Source of the DNA: Streptomyces sp. SID13726
GTDB lineage: Bacteria > Actinomycetota > Actinomycetes > Streptomycetales > Streptomycetaceae
NCBI RefSeq assembly: GCF_010548375.1
Contig: NZ_JAAGLY010000013.1
Span: 1-64,000 of the forward strand
Reading direction: 5' to 3'
DNA length: 64,000 nucleotides
In this document: positions 33,301-39,976 of the stretch, in pieces
Numbering within the stretch: the stretch's first letter is position 1
Layout of the letters: every line of letters starts with the position of its first letter
The notes under the pieces: model-generated
Databases searched by the model: none
What the model saw: the letters and a program-made list of their open reading frames with translations, nothing else
Told to the model about the DNA's origin: nothing
Translations under genes and position numbers: made by a program

Positions 33301-33575
33301 CCGGTGACCTGGGTGTCGGTGGAGCCCCAGTAGGTGAGCCGTCGGCCGGGACCGCCGTCCACGTCGGCCAGGTGGATCTCGGGCACGAGACTGCGCCAGC
33401 TCGTGTACGCGATACGGGTCCCGTCGGGCGAGAAGCGGGGGTGGCCGACCTTGGTGCGGTCGACGGTCAGCCGCCAGGCCCGGCCCGGGCCGTCGAGAGG
33501 GGCCAGCCAGAGGTCGTCCTCGGCGACGAAGCACAGCAGGTCGCCGCTCAGATGCGGAAGGCGCAGATAGCTCAC
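30363..33575 (-). CDS. Tricorn protease (S41-type)
   Basis: 1070 residues, the full length of tricorn core proteases, which cut peptides released by the proteasome into small fragments. Residues 1-300 and about 310-600 form the two beta-propellers (repeated strands such as RLTYWGSTDTQVTGW and LAFSPDGSWLTWSHPG). A helical region with SYEEAGRLIRAYFWDP and a PDZ-like domain (GTGIREGAVLTHVDGRPVDG) follow. The C-terminal catalytic domain carries LVDVRGNAGG and ALADEATSSDGDMITAAF with the nucleophilic Ser. The GTG at 33575 has GGGGAGG immediately upstream. It faces the TetR gene; an unusual hairpin with T-tract is in its leader (33622-33645). Confidence 0.93.
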   Translation of the reverse strand: MSYLRLPHLSGDLLCFVAEDDLWLAPLDGPGRAWRLTVDRTKVGHPRFSPDGTRIAYTSWRSLVPEIHLADVDGGPGRRLTYWGSTDTQVTGWTPNGEILAVASHGEPFSYFTWAYKVPTDGSPGRKLPWGPVSDIQVADRRTLLLTGTPPHEPAGWKRYRGGATGRLWLHGERLLPDLAGHLHSPMFVGERIAFLSDHEGVGNLYSCAPDGSGLRRHTDHDAFYARHAASDGTRVVYQCGGDLWIVDDLSSSQPRKLDVRLSGPRAGRRTYQVPAAQHVDGISVDETGRASAVVVRGSLYWLTHRDGPARTITDTPGVRVRLPEMLGSVGQVAYVTDAEGEDAVEVAYLPRATGDREPRRLASGELGRVLELVSDPRGERLAIAAHDGRVLLIDATEDSNGEVTELIRSVNGPVRDLAFSPDGSWLTWSHPGIGRSLRQIKMARMKDRLIVDVTNGRFEDENPVFTRDGRYLAFLSWRGFDPVYDVHTGDLSFPLGCRPYLVPLSSATPSPFALNPEGRPAAGGLDPASDDEGGDGSAVTVEIEGLESRVTPFPVPASKYSALYPVAGGGLVWLRWPISGALGETFVNPDDTSERPTLEHFGISKAKKSELVEHLDWFAVSGDGSRLVVVDEGELRATPSTESGDSDSTVWIDLRRILHEVDPPAEWRQSYEEAGRLIRAYFWDPGMCGIDWDAVLAQYRPLVERVASPDEFADLLREVLGELGTSHAYVTAARRNEGPPHYQRRQGLLGANLVPRDGGWTVKRILPGDSSDSKARSPLAGTGIREGAVLTHVDGRPVDGTAGPYPLLAAAGGTTVELTFTPAEGEGRSRRVAVVPLLDERPLRYQDWVAKRRAVVRELSGGRCGYLHIPDMGGSGWAQFNRDLRMEVSRPALLVDVRGNAGGHISELVVEKLTRTILGWDLTRNAQPVSYASNAPRGPVVALADEATSSDGDMITAAFKLLKLGPVVGQRTWGGVVGMTGRHQLGDGTVITVPMNAAWFDAYGWSIENQGVTPDLEILRTPLDWAEGRHAQLDDAVQLALDLLETSPPATPPDYRDVPNRSRPKLPPR

Positions 33576-33621
33576 CTCCCCATGCTTTTCCGGGGGATGG
33601 ACCGGAGCAACTTATGAAAAA

Positions 33622-33645
33622 TCACCCGGCCATCGGACCGGGTGA
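33622..33645 (-). terminator. Intrinsic terminator-like hairpin in the tricorn leader
   Basis: Read on the minus strand, TCACCCGG and CCGGGTGA form an 8-bp stem with an 8-base loop, followed directly by a TTTTT run (33617-33621). It lies 46 bp upstream of the tricorn start codon and downstream of the TetR operator region. It could stop antisense transcription coming from the tetR side or attenuate tricorn transcription. Confidence 0.55.
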
Positions 33646-33657
33646 CCCACAACACGA

Positions 33658-33719
33658 ACGAAACCGTTTCGTTTCGCTGGCGAGTGCGCTACATTCGTGT
33701 CGTACGAAACGTCGTACGA
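33658..33719 (+). promoter_or_regulatory. Palindromic operators upstream of tetR
   Basis: ACGAAACCGTTTCGT at 33658-33672 is a perfect palindrome (7-bp arms, 1-base centre). Two copies of TCGTACGA (33700-33707 and 33712-33719, 12 bp apart) each form a palindrome and each run into GAAAC, repeating the ACGAAAC half-site. The first site is about 90 bp and the second pair about 45 bp before the tetR start, a typical autoregulatory arrangement. Confidence 0.65.
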
Positions 33720-33760
33720 AACCGTGTCGTTCAAAGTCCGGATCGGGAAGGGTGAGAGGC

Positions 33761-34366
33761 ATGACCGAGGTCACGACAGCACGTCGCAGCCGTATCACCC
33801 CCGAGCGCGAGGCCGAGTTGTACGAGGCCGTGCTCGACCTGCTCCGGGAGGTCGGCTACGACGCCCTCACCATGGACGCCGTAGCCGCGCGCACCCGGTC
33901 CAGCAAGGCCACGCTCTACCGCCAGTGGGGCGGCAAGGCCGAGTTGGTGGCGAAGGCGGTGCGGCACAGCAAGCCCGGCGGTCTCGGCCTCGACGAGGTC
34001 GACACCGGATCGCTCAGGGGCGACCTGCACGCCCTCACCCAGCGCTCGGACGACTGCGAGATGGAGCAGAACTCCGCGCTGATGCGAGGGCTGGCCATGG
34101 CGGTCCACGGCAACCCGGACCTCCTCCAGGCGTTCCGCGCGCACCTCATCGAACCGGAGCTCGCGGAGTTCCACCGAGTGGTGCAGCGGGCGATCGACCG
34201 GGGCGAGGTCCGTGCGGACAACCCGGCGATCAAGTTCATGATGCACATGATGCTGGGCGGTTTCGCCGCCCGGACGATGATCGACGAACTGCCGCCGACG
34301 CAGGAGTTCCTCCTTTCGTACATCGACGCCGTCGTCCTCCCCGCCCTCGGCATCACCAGCGACTGA
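33761..34366 (+). CDS. TetR-family transcriptional regulator
   Basis: 201 residues. The N-terminal HTH is canonical: REAELYEAVLDLLREVGYDALTMDAVAARTRSSKATLYRQWGGKAELV. The C-terminal ligand domain has the form common to regulators of MMPL and other efflux pumps. The ATG at 33761 follows GGGTGAGAGG. Upstream palindromes suggest autorepression. In Streptomyces such a gene is often beside an MMPL transporter gene; here that neighbour is reduced to a fragment (35848-35985) by a TnpB element, so the regulator may be left without its target. Confidence 0.92.
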   Translation: MTEVTTARRSRITPEREAELYEAVLDLLREVGYDALTMDAVAARTRSSKATLYRQWGGKAELVAKAVRHSKPGGLGLDEVDTGSLRGDLHALTQRSDDCEMEQNSALMRGLAMAVHGNPDLLQAFRAHLIEPELAEFHRVVQRAIDRGEVRADNPAIKFMMHMMLGGFAARTMIDELPPTQEFLLSYIDAVVLPALGITSD

Positions 34367-34434
34367 CCCCTCCCCGCAACTCCCTCACCTGACGTACCCG
34401 CTCACGTCGTCGGGCCGATCACCCCTGCCACCCA

Positions 34435-34554
34435 CCGGGTTGATCACCCCTGCCGTCAACGACCAGTCGCTAAGGCGACGGGCTTGCACAGCGGGCGCCA
34501 CTGGCTGTGGTGCTGCGCTTGCGTCCGGTCCCGCCCTCGGGTGTCGGGGGCGGG
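34435..34554 (-). ncRNA. Predicted omega-RNA (reRNA) 3' part and guide of TnpB
   Basis: In this family the guide RNA is made from the tnpB 3' end. Here the last 90 bp of tnpB can form a CCCGCCC/GGGCGGG stem (34530-34536 with 34548-34554) and a GTCGC/GCGAC hairpin with 4-base loop (34466-34479) that spans the stop codon. The RNA would then read TTGAC and continue into host sequence GGCAGGGGTGATCAACCCGG (34454 downwards), which would be the guide. The encoded C-terminal tail is low-complexity, as expected if RNA structure constrains it. The 5' limit is not known. Confidence 0.45.
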
Positions 34555-35847
34555 TCTGGGGCGGTTGACTGAGCCCCGCGTCGCCACAACTCTTCCGCAC
34601 GGGCGCGGATGTTGCGGGAGCCGTTCCGGTCCGCATGGTCAACGAATCCGCAGGACCGGCATGCGAACCAGGCCTGTGAGACCCGGTTCGCCGTGTCGGT
34701 GTGGCCACACTCGGCGCAGGTGCGCGAGGTGTACGCCGGATCGACGTACACCACCGGCACCCCCGCCCGACGGGCCTTGTACGCGATGAACGCTCCGAGC
34801 TGGGCAAAAGACCAGCTGGAGTGGGCGGCCCGTTGGGGCTTTCGAAGCCGTACCCGCTCGCGGATGCCCGTGAGGTCTTCGAGGGCGATCCCGCGACCGG
34901 TGCGTTCTGCCTCGGCCACCACATGCTTCGCGATCTTGTGGTTGATGTCCTTGGCCCGTCGTGCCTCCTTGCGCCTACGTTTCTTGAGGCGGCGTTTGGC
35001 GGACGGGGTGTTCTTCTTTTGCAGCTTGGTGCGCAGCGTGCGTTCACGCAGCCGTACCCGGTTCAGGGCGCGACCAGCCATGATCTGCCCGTCCGAGGTG
35101 GTGGCGATGTTCACGATGCCCAAATCGATACCGAGGAAGCCGTCCGGGTCAGCGTTCGGCTCGGCCTCGGGGACCTCGCAGGTGGCCAGCAGGAACCACA
35201 TGCCGTCCCGGTGCAGCAGGTCGGATTCGCCCTTGCGATACCGAGCCAGGCGGGCCAGCTGATCCGGGGCGGCGGTGAACGCCACGCCCTTCACCCGCCC
35301 GGACAGGGTCCAGAGGGAGACGGTGCGGTCTGTGATCTGCCAGGACAGCATCCGGTCGTCGTAGGGCTGTGCACCCTCGGGCCGGAACGTGATCGGGTTC
35401 TCGGCGGCCCGCCGGTACCGCTTGGACCCCGGCTTGCCCAGGTTCCCGGCCTTCAGGTTCGCCTTGAGGGTGGTGTACGCGTCACAGGTCTTCTTGATGA
35501 CGTGCTGGGCTGCCTGCGCGCCCAGGCCCCACCGCTGTTTGATCTCGGAGTAGGTGTGCTCGCGCAGCGCGAAGTTCCGCGTCACGCCGGTGGCGAAGGC
35601 GACCTCGGATGCCCAGGACGCGGCCTCGTTGCAAGCAGGCAGGGTCGCCTCAAGCGCCGCCGTCTGTACGGGCGTTGGCAACAGCTTGACCTGCACCACC
35701 AGCTTCATGACACGTGAACCTACTTGGTCATCCGTACGAAGAGACGATTTCCGCACACCCGTCCCACCATTCAGCGACCCGCCGACCACGCGTTCGACAT
35801 GGTCCGCCTGCGCCGGACCGCCTGCGCGTGCTCCGCTCCTCTATTGA
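34455..35847 (-). mobile_element. IS200/IS605-type TnpB element (no TnpA)
   Basis: The element encodes only TnpB. Its right end is taken as TTGAC (34455-34459, minus strand), just past a small hairpin that overlaps the tnpB stop codon. Its left end is placed near 35845-35848, where the reading frame of the MMPL remnant begins directly after TATTGA. IS200/IS605 elements make no target duplication and have no terminal inverted repeats, so the boundaries are inferred. No tnpA is present, so movement would need a transposase elsewhere. Confidence 0.65.
34470..35708 (-). CDS. tnpB: TnpB RNA-guided nuclease (IS605 OrfB family)
   Basis: 412 residues. An N-terminal wedge/HTH region (OrfB_IS605 N-domain; PTPVQTAALEATLPACNEAASWAS) is followed by a RuvC-like nuclease with all three acidic residues: D195 in LGIDLGIVN, E277 in IALEDLTG and D360 in DHADRNGSRN. 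A zinc ribbon uses C331/C334 and C350/C353 (CAECGH, CRSCG). The basic stretch at 235-255 lies between the RuvC parts. The protein therefore looks catalytically intact. The ATG at 35708 gives the family-typical MKLVVQVKLLPTP start; an in-frame extension to 35789 is not conserved. The C-terminal 35 residues are Pro/Ser/Thr-rich and overlap the predicted guide RNA. Confidence 0.93.
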   Translation of the reverse strand: MKLVVQVKLLPTPVQTAALEATLPACNEAASWASEVAFATGVTRNFALREHTYSEIKQRWGLGAQAAQHVIKKTCDAYTTLKANLKAGNLGKPGSKRYRRAAENPITFRPEGAQPYDDRMLSWQITDRTVSLWTLSGRVKGVAFTAAPDQLARLARYRKGESDLLHRDGMWFLLATCEVPEAEPNADPDGFLGIDLGIVNIATTSDGQIMAGRALNRVRLRERTLRTKLQKKNTPSAKRRLKKRRRKEARRAKDINHKIAKHVVAEAERTGRGIALEDLTGIRERVRLRKPQRAAHSSWSFAQLGAFIAYKARRAGVPVVYVDPAYTSRTCAECGHTDTANRVSQAWFACRSCGFVDHADRNGSRNIRARAEELWRRGAQSTAPDPPPTPEGGTGRKRSTTASGARCASPSP

Positions 35848-35985
35848 CTCGGCCGCCGCGCCTGGTGGCTGCCGAAGTGGCTGGACCGCGCGCTGCCCAA
35901 CGTCGACGTCGAGGGCGAGGGACTGCGCGCCCACGACGAGAAGGACACGGACCCCGACGGGGACCGGGAGCTGGTGCGCGTCTGA
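35848..35985 (+). pseudogene. C-terminal remnant of an MMPL transporter
   Basis: A 45-codon open frame begins right after an in-frame TGA at 35845 and reads LGRRAWWLPKWLDRALPNVD..., ending in an acidic tail DRELVRV. The WWLPKWLDR...LPNVDVEGE sequence is the usual last cytosolic segment of actinobacterial MMPL (RND-like) lipid or drug exporters of about 700 residues. No start codon or membrane domain is present, and no N-terminal fragment exists on the other side of the TnpB element, so insertion was accompanied by a deletion. The rest of 35709-36040 is the element's left end and the 3' flank of the remnant. Confidence 0.75.
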
Positions 35986-36040
35986 GACACGGCGTGTGAG
36001 GCAATGCCTCGGAGAAGGACGAGCCGGTGAGGGTGCCCCC

Positions 36041-36670
36041 TCACCGGCTCTCCGCTGCCGTGGGGCGGCCGAGATAGGTGACGGGTCCGGCGTCCGGTAC
36101 GGCGATCTCGTGGAAGCCGAGACGGTCGTAGAAGGCGCGGGCGGGGGTGTTGGCGGAGACCATGCACAGGTGTACGGCGGCCACGCCCCGCTCGTGCAGC
36201 GCGCGGAAGAGCGCCGCCATGAGCGCCCGCCCGTACCCCCGGCCCTGCCACTCCGGCAGCAGATCGATGTGCAAGTGGGCGGGATATCCGGCGACTTCGG
36301 GCACCAGCATCCGCTCCGGGCGGTGCAGCAGCGCGACGATCTCCTCGTCCGGGGTCCGCGGCGGGCGGCCGGGCTCCGGATACCGCTCGGCTGCCAGCGG
36401 GAGCCACCGCGCGCGGTACTCCTCGACGAACCGCCACGTGTCGGCGGTCCCCACGACATACCCGACGGCCCGGCCCTCCCCGTCGTCCAGCACGAAGGCG
36501 AGCTCCGGCTCCAGATACGCGTACGGCGCCGCGAAGGCCGCCGGGAAGACCCCGGGGTCGACGTAGTGCGGCCGGCTGTCCTGCCCCAGGTGCGCGGTGC
36601 GCACACAGATCTCGTCGAGGGCGTCACGGTCCTGGGGGCCGTAGGGGCGTATGGCGGGAGAGGGGGTCAT
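36041..36670 (-). CDS. GNAT-family N-acetyltransferase
   Basis: 209 residues. N-terminal IRPYGPQDRDALDEICVRT is the first GNAT strand-helix. The acetyl-CoA site is HLHIDLLPEWQGRGYGRALMAALFRAL (QGRGYG), and NTPARAFYDRLGFHEI is the C-terminal motif. The central insertion of about 60 residues (FVLDDGEGRAVGYVVGTADTWRFVEEYRARW...) resembles the acetyltransferase-like domain found in O-GlcNAcase relatives. The substrate is unknown. The ATG at 36670 is chosen because the earlier in-frame Met (36871) adds non-conserved basic sequence. Confidence 0.88.
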   Translation of the reverse strand: MTPSPAIRPYGPQDRDALDEICVRTAHLGQDSRPHYVDPGVFPAAFAAPYAYLEPELAFVLDDGEGRAVGYVVGTADTWRFVEEYRARWLPLAAERYPEPGRPPRTPDEEIVALLHRPERMLVPEVAGYPAHLHIDLLPEWQGRGYGRALMAALFRALHERGVAAVHLCMVSANTPARAFYDRLGFHEIAVPDAGPVTYLGRPTAAESR

Positions 36671-36890
36671 CGCAGCATCGTGCACGAGGGGGATCGGGTC
36701 GGGCCAGAGGGCGGCGGTCCTCACGTCGACCCGGGTTGCCGTGGCTGTTCGGGGAGTTGGCGGGGCAGGGCGGTGCGGTGGAGCGGGGGCTTGCCGCCGC
36801 TGCCGGACGGCCCGCGGCCGCGGTAGCCGGATGTGCCGTGGGTCGAGAACTCCGTCGCGTGCCCCGTACACCCACCGCTAGCGTGGCGGC

Positions 36891-37376
36891 ATGACGACAC
36901 CGGACGCCGCGCACCCCCGATTCGCCGAAGCCCTGCGGGAGATGGGGCTCGCTCATCTGGGCGGGCGGATCCGGCGGTTCCCGGACGCCACCAGGACCGC
37001 CGCCGAGGCCGCCGCGGCGATCGGGTGCGAACTCGGCGAGATCTGCAAGTCGTTGATCTTCGCGGCGGACGGGGTGCCGGTGCTGGTGCTGATGGACGGG
37101 GCGTCCCGGGTCGATGTCGAGCTGGTGCGGCGGGAGCTCGGGGCCGAGAAGGTGACGCGGGCCGAGGCCGAGGTGGTGCGGGAGACGACGGGGTACGCCA
37201 TCGGGGGTGTGCCGCCGTTCGGGCACCGGACGCGGACCCGGGTGCTGGCCGACCGTTCGCTGCTCGGGCACGACATCGTGTGGGCCGCCGCGGGCAATCC
37301 GCACGCCGTGTTCCCCATGGCGCCCGGGGACCTGGTGGCCCACGCCGGGGCCGTGCTGGTGGACGTGCGCGAGTGA
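36891..37376 (+). CDS. YbaK/EbsC-family aminoacyl-tRNA deacylase
   Basis: 161 residues. The fold is recognised by TAAEAAAAIGCELGEICKSLIFAADGVPVLVLMDGASRVD (containing the catalytic-site Lys of the family in CKSLIF), and GYAIGGVPPFGH is the conserved GxxxGGVxPxG loop. Family members hydrolyse mischarged tRNAs (for example Cys- or Ala-tRNA(Pro)) in the cytosol. A TAGCGT hexamer lies about 10 nt before the ATG, consistent with a leaderless or nearly leaderless transcript. The stop overlaps the next start (GTGA). Confidence 0.9.
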   Translation: MTTPDAAHPRFAEALREMGLAHLGGRIRRFPDATRTAAEAAAAIGCELGEICKSLIFAADGVPVLVLMDGASRVDVELVRRELGAEKVTRAEAEVVRETTGYAIGGVPPFGHRTRTRVLADRSLLGHDIVWAAAGNPHAVFPMAPGDLVAHAGAVLVDVRE

Positions 37377-38218
37377 CCCCCGTCGTCACGGCGGCCGTCC
37401 TGCTCGCGGCCGTCACGCACGCCGGCTGGAACGCCATCGCGCACCGGATCACCGACAAGCTGGTCGGGTTCACGCTGATCTCGGGCGGCGGGATGCTCAT
37501 CGGCCTGGCGTTGATCCCGTTCACGGCGGTGCCGGCGGCGGGCGCGTGGCCGTATCTCATCGCCTCGTCCGGTATCCACATCGCCTACTACGCGCTGCTG
37601 ATGACGTCGTTCCGGCTCGGGGACTTCGGGCAGGCCTACCCGATCGCGCGCGGCACCGCGCCCCTGGTCGTCACCCTCCTGGCCGCGCTCTTCGCGCACG
37701 AGGTGCCCGACGGCTGGGCCGCCGCCGGAATCGCCCTGTCCTGCGCGGGACTCACCGGCGTCGCGCTGTGGGGGCTGCGCGGGCGCAAGCCCGACTGGGC
37801 CGCGATCGGGGCCGCCTTGGCGACCGGGCTGACCATCGCCGCGTACACCGTCGTCGACGGCCTCGGCGTCCGCGCCTCCGGCTCCTCGCTCGGGTACATC
37901 GCCTGGCTGATGGCGGTGCAGGGGGCGGTGATCCCGGTGTACGCCCTGCGTCGGTGGCGCGGCCGGTTCGCCGCCGAGCTACGGCCGTTCGCCCGGGTCG
38001 GCCTCCTCGGCGCCGCCCTCTCCGTGACGGCGTACGCCCTCGTCCTGTGGGCCCAGACCAAGGCGGAACTGGCACCGATCGCCGCGCTGCGCGAGTCCTC
38101 GATCATCGTCGGCGCGGCCATCGGCGCCGTCTTCTTCAAGGAGCGCTTCGGGGCACCGAGGATCGCCGCCGCGGGGCTTCTGGTCGTGGGGATCGGGCTG
38201 ATGCTGCACGCCGGTTAG
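37373..38218 (+). CDS. EamA/DMT-family membrane transporter
   Basis: 281 residues with ten hydrophobic helices in two EamA repeats (residues 1-135 and 145-280), as in drug/metabolite transporters such as RhaT- or YdcZ-type permeases. The first repeat begins AAVLLAAVTHAGWNAIAHR; the second ends with GAAIGAVFFKERFGAPRIAAAGLLVVGIGLML, the family's ...F.E... helix. The substrate is unknown. The GTG at 37373 shares GTGA with the deacylase stop, so translation is coupled, although a functional link to tRNA editing is not evident. Confidence 0.87.
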   Translation: MTPVVTAAVLLAAVTHAGWNAIAHRITDKLVGFTLISGGGMLIGLALIPFTAVPAAGAWPYLIASSGIHIAYYALLMTSFRLGDFGQAYPIARGTAPLVVTLLAALFAHEVPDGWAAAGIALSCAGLTGVALWGLRGRKPDWAAIGAALATGLTIAAYTVVDGLGVRASGSSLGYIAWLMAVQGAVIPVYALRRWRGRFAAELRPFARVGLLGAALSVTAYALVLWAQTKAELAPIAALRESSIIVGAAIGAVFFKERFGAPRIAAAGLLVVGIGLMLHAG

Positions 38219-38227
38219 GGCCCTTGC

Positions 38228-39388
38228 CTACAAGGCCGCCCGTACCGCCCGCACCAGCGCCTGGGCCCGCGGGTCCGCCGTCACCGTCTTGCGGAAGCCG
38301 TTGGTGACGTAGCCGAAGGCGATGCCTGACTCCGGGTCGGCGAAGCCCAGGGAGCCGCCGCGGCCGGGGTGTCCGAAGGAGCCCGGGGCGAGGAACGGCG
38401 ACGCGCTGCCGTGCAGCATGAATCCGAGGCCGAACCGGGTGTTCACCACGAGCACCCGGTCCGGGCCCGCCGACTCCTCGGTCCGGGCGAGTGCGACCGT
38501 CGCCGGGTCGAAGAGGCGTACCCCGTCGACCTCGCCGATCAGCGCCGCGTAGACCCGCGCCAGCCCGTCGGCCGTGGCGATCCCGTTGGTCGCGGGCAGC
38601 GCGCTCGCCCGGTACGCCGGGTCGTTCTGGTCGGGGAAGGGCGTGATCGCGGCGAACGCGCGGCGGGTCAGGGAGTCCGGATCGTCGTAGGCCTCGGTGA
38701 CGGACCGCTTGGGACGGGCCCGCAGGCCACCGGCGGGTTCCGCTCCTTCGACCCGGCCCACCCGTCCCGTCCGCCCGGCGGCCTCCTCCTCCGCGGGCAG
38801 CCCGAGCCAGAACGCGGCCCCGAGCGGCCCGGCGATCTCCCGCGCGATCCACGCCCCGGCCCCGATCCCGGTCACCCGGCGCACCAGTTCGTCCAGCATC
38901 CAGCCGTACGTCAGCGCGTGGTAGCCGTGGTCCGTGCCGGGCTCCCAGACGGGTGCCTGTGCGGCGACCGCCTCCGGGCCCTTCAGCGGGTCGAGGGACT
39001 CCTCGGGGGTGAGCGGCCGGTCGAGCAGCGGCAGCCCGGCCCGGTGGTTCAGGACGTGCCGGACCAGCACCCGTTCCTTGCCGCGCGCCTTGAACTCGGG
39101 CCAGTACTCGGCCACCGGCGCGTCCAGGTCCAGCTCCCCGCGCCGGTGCAGCAGCAGGGGTACGACGGCGGCGACTCCCTTGGTCGCCGAGCGCACGATC
39201 TGTGCGGTGCCGCGCCGCCAGGGCTCGGTGCCGTCGATGTCCCGGGTGCCGGCCCACAGGTCGACGACCTTGTGCCCGTCCCGGTACACGGCGAGCGCCG
39301 CGCCCCGGTCCCCGAGCGTCTCGAAGTTCCGTGCGAACACGTCCCTGACCGGCTCGAACCCCTCGGCGACCGCACCGTTCACGTCCAC
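38228..39388 (-). CDS. Serine hydrolase, beta-lactamase/class C esterase fold
   Basis: 386 residues. The catalytic tetrad S67-A-T-K70 lies in VRSATKGVAAV, Tyr is in HALTYGWMLDEL, and HPGRGG near the C-terminus replaces the KTG box as in EstB-like esterases (family VIII). No signal peptide is seen, so it is cytosolic and more likely an esterase than a beta-lactamase. The GTG at 39388 has GGAGGAG at good spacing; an upstream in-frame region to 39673 antisense to ohr is rejected. It is convergent with the EamA gene, with only 9 bp between stops. Confidence 0.88.
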   Translation of the reverse strand: MDVNGAVAEGFEPVRDVFARNFETLGDRGAALAVYRDGHKVVDLWAGTRDIDGTEPWRRGTAQIVRSATKGVAAVVPLLLHRRGELDLDAPVAEYWPEFKARGKERVLVRHVLNHRAGLPLLDRPLTPEESLDPLKGPEAVAAQAPVWEPGTDHGYHALTYGWMLDELVRRVTGIGAGAWIAREIAGPLGAAFWLGLPAEEEAAGRTGRVGRVEGAEPAGGLRARPKRSVTEAYDDPDSLTRRAFAAITPFPDQNDPAYRASALPATNGIATADGLARVYAALIGEVDGVRLFDPATVALARTEESAGPDRVLVVNTRFGLGFMLHGSASPFLAPGSFGHPGRGGSLGFADPESGIAFGYVTNGFRKTVTADPRAQALVRAVRAAL

Positions 39389-39423
39389 GCCCGTACTCCT
39401 CCTGCCGCTGCTCCGTACCTCTC

Positions 39424-39870
39424 TCAGCCAAGCAGAATGGTCACGTCGATGTTCCCGCGGGTCGCGTTGGAGTACGGGCAGACCTCGTGGGCCGCGTCCA
39501 CCAGCTTGGCCGCGAGGTCCGCGTCGAGGACCGGCAGGGAGACGCTGAGGGCGACCGCGAGGCCGTAGCCGCGGTGCTTGTTGGGGCCGATGCCGACCTT
39601 CGCGGCGACCGTGGAGCCGGTCAGGTCGTAGCCCTCGCGGTTGCCGACGAGGATCAGCGCGTTGTGGAAGCACGCGCTGTAGCCGGCGGCGAAGAGCTGC
39701 TCCGGGTTGGTGCCGTTGCCGTCCCCGCCGAGCGCGGGCGGCATCGCGACCTTCAGCTCGATCTGGCCGTCCTGGCTGGTGACATAGCCGTCCCGGCCGC
39801 CGTGCGCGGTGGCCTCGGCGACGTACATGATCTTCGTCGGACGGGTGTCGACGACGGTGTCGTCACTCAT
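39424..39870 (-). CDS. ohr: Organic hydroperoxide resistance protein Ohr
   Basis: A 148-residue thiol peroxidase that reduces fatty-acid and other organic hydroperoxides. The two active-site cysteines are C67 in GYSACFHNAL and C131 in EVCPYSNATRGN. The conserved Arg is in HGGRDG, and the N-terminal TKIMYVAEATAHGGR is typical. The ATG at 39870 is preferred to the open extension to 39915, which runs into the operator. It lies downstream of ohrR in the same direction, with a 106-bp gap that contains a palindromic site. Confidence 0.95.
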   Translation of the reverse strand: MSDDTVVDTRPTKIMYVAEATAHGGRDGYVTSQDGQIELKVAMPPALGGDGNGTNPEQLFAAGYSACFHNALILVGNREGYDLTGSTVAAKVGIGPNKHRGYGLAVALSVSLPVLDADLAAKLVDAAHEVCPYSNATRGNIDVTILLG

Positions 39871-39900
39871 GGCTGGCCCCCAAGGAACGAGTGCGCGCAA

Positions 39901-39920
39901 GTACATCGTGCACAAGGTAC
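39901..39920 (-). promoter_or_regulatory. Probable OhrR operator
   Basis: The 20-bp site fits GTACnTnGTGCACnAnGTAC, matching its own reverse complement at 16 of 20 positions. It is 30 bp upstream of the ohr start codon. The TGTGCACxA core recalls known OhrR/MarR sites; binding is inferred. Confidence 0.6.
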
Positions 39921-39976
39921 CGGCCAGTAGGTCGCTGCTGGGTTACCAGGGGGTAGTGACTGGGGGTAACAGGAGG

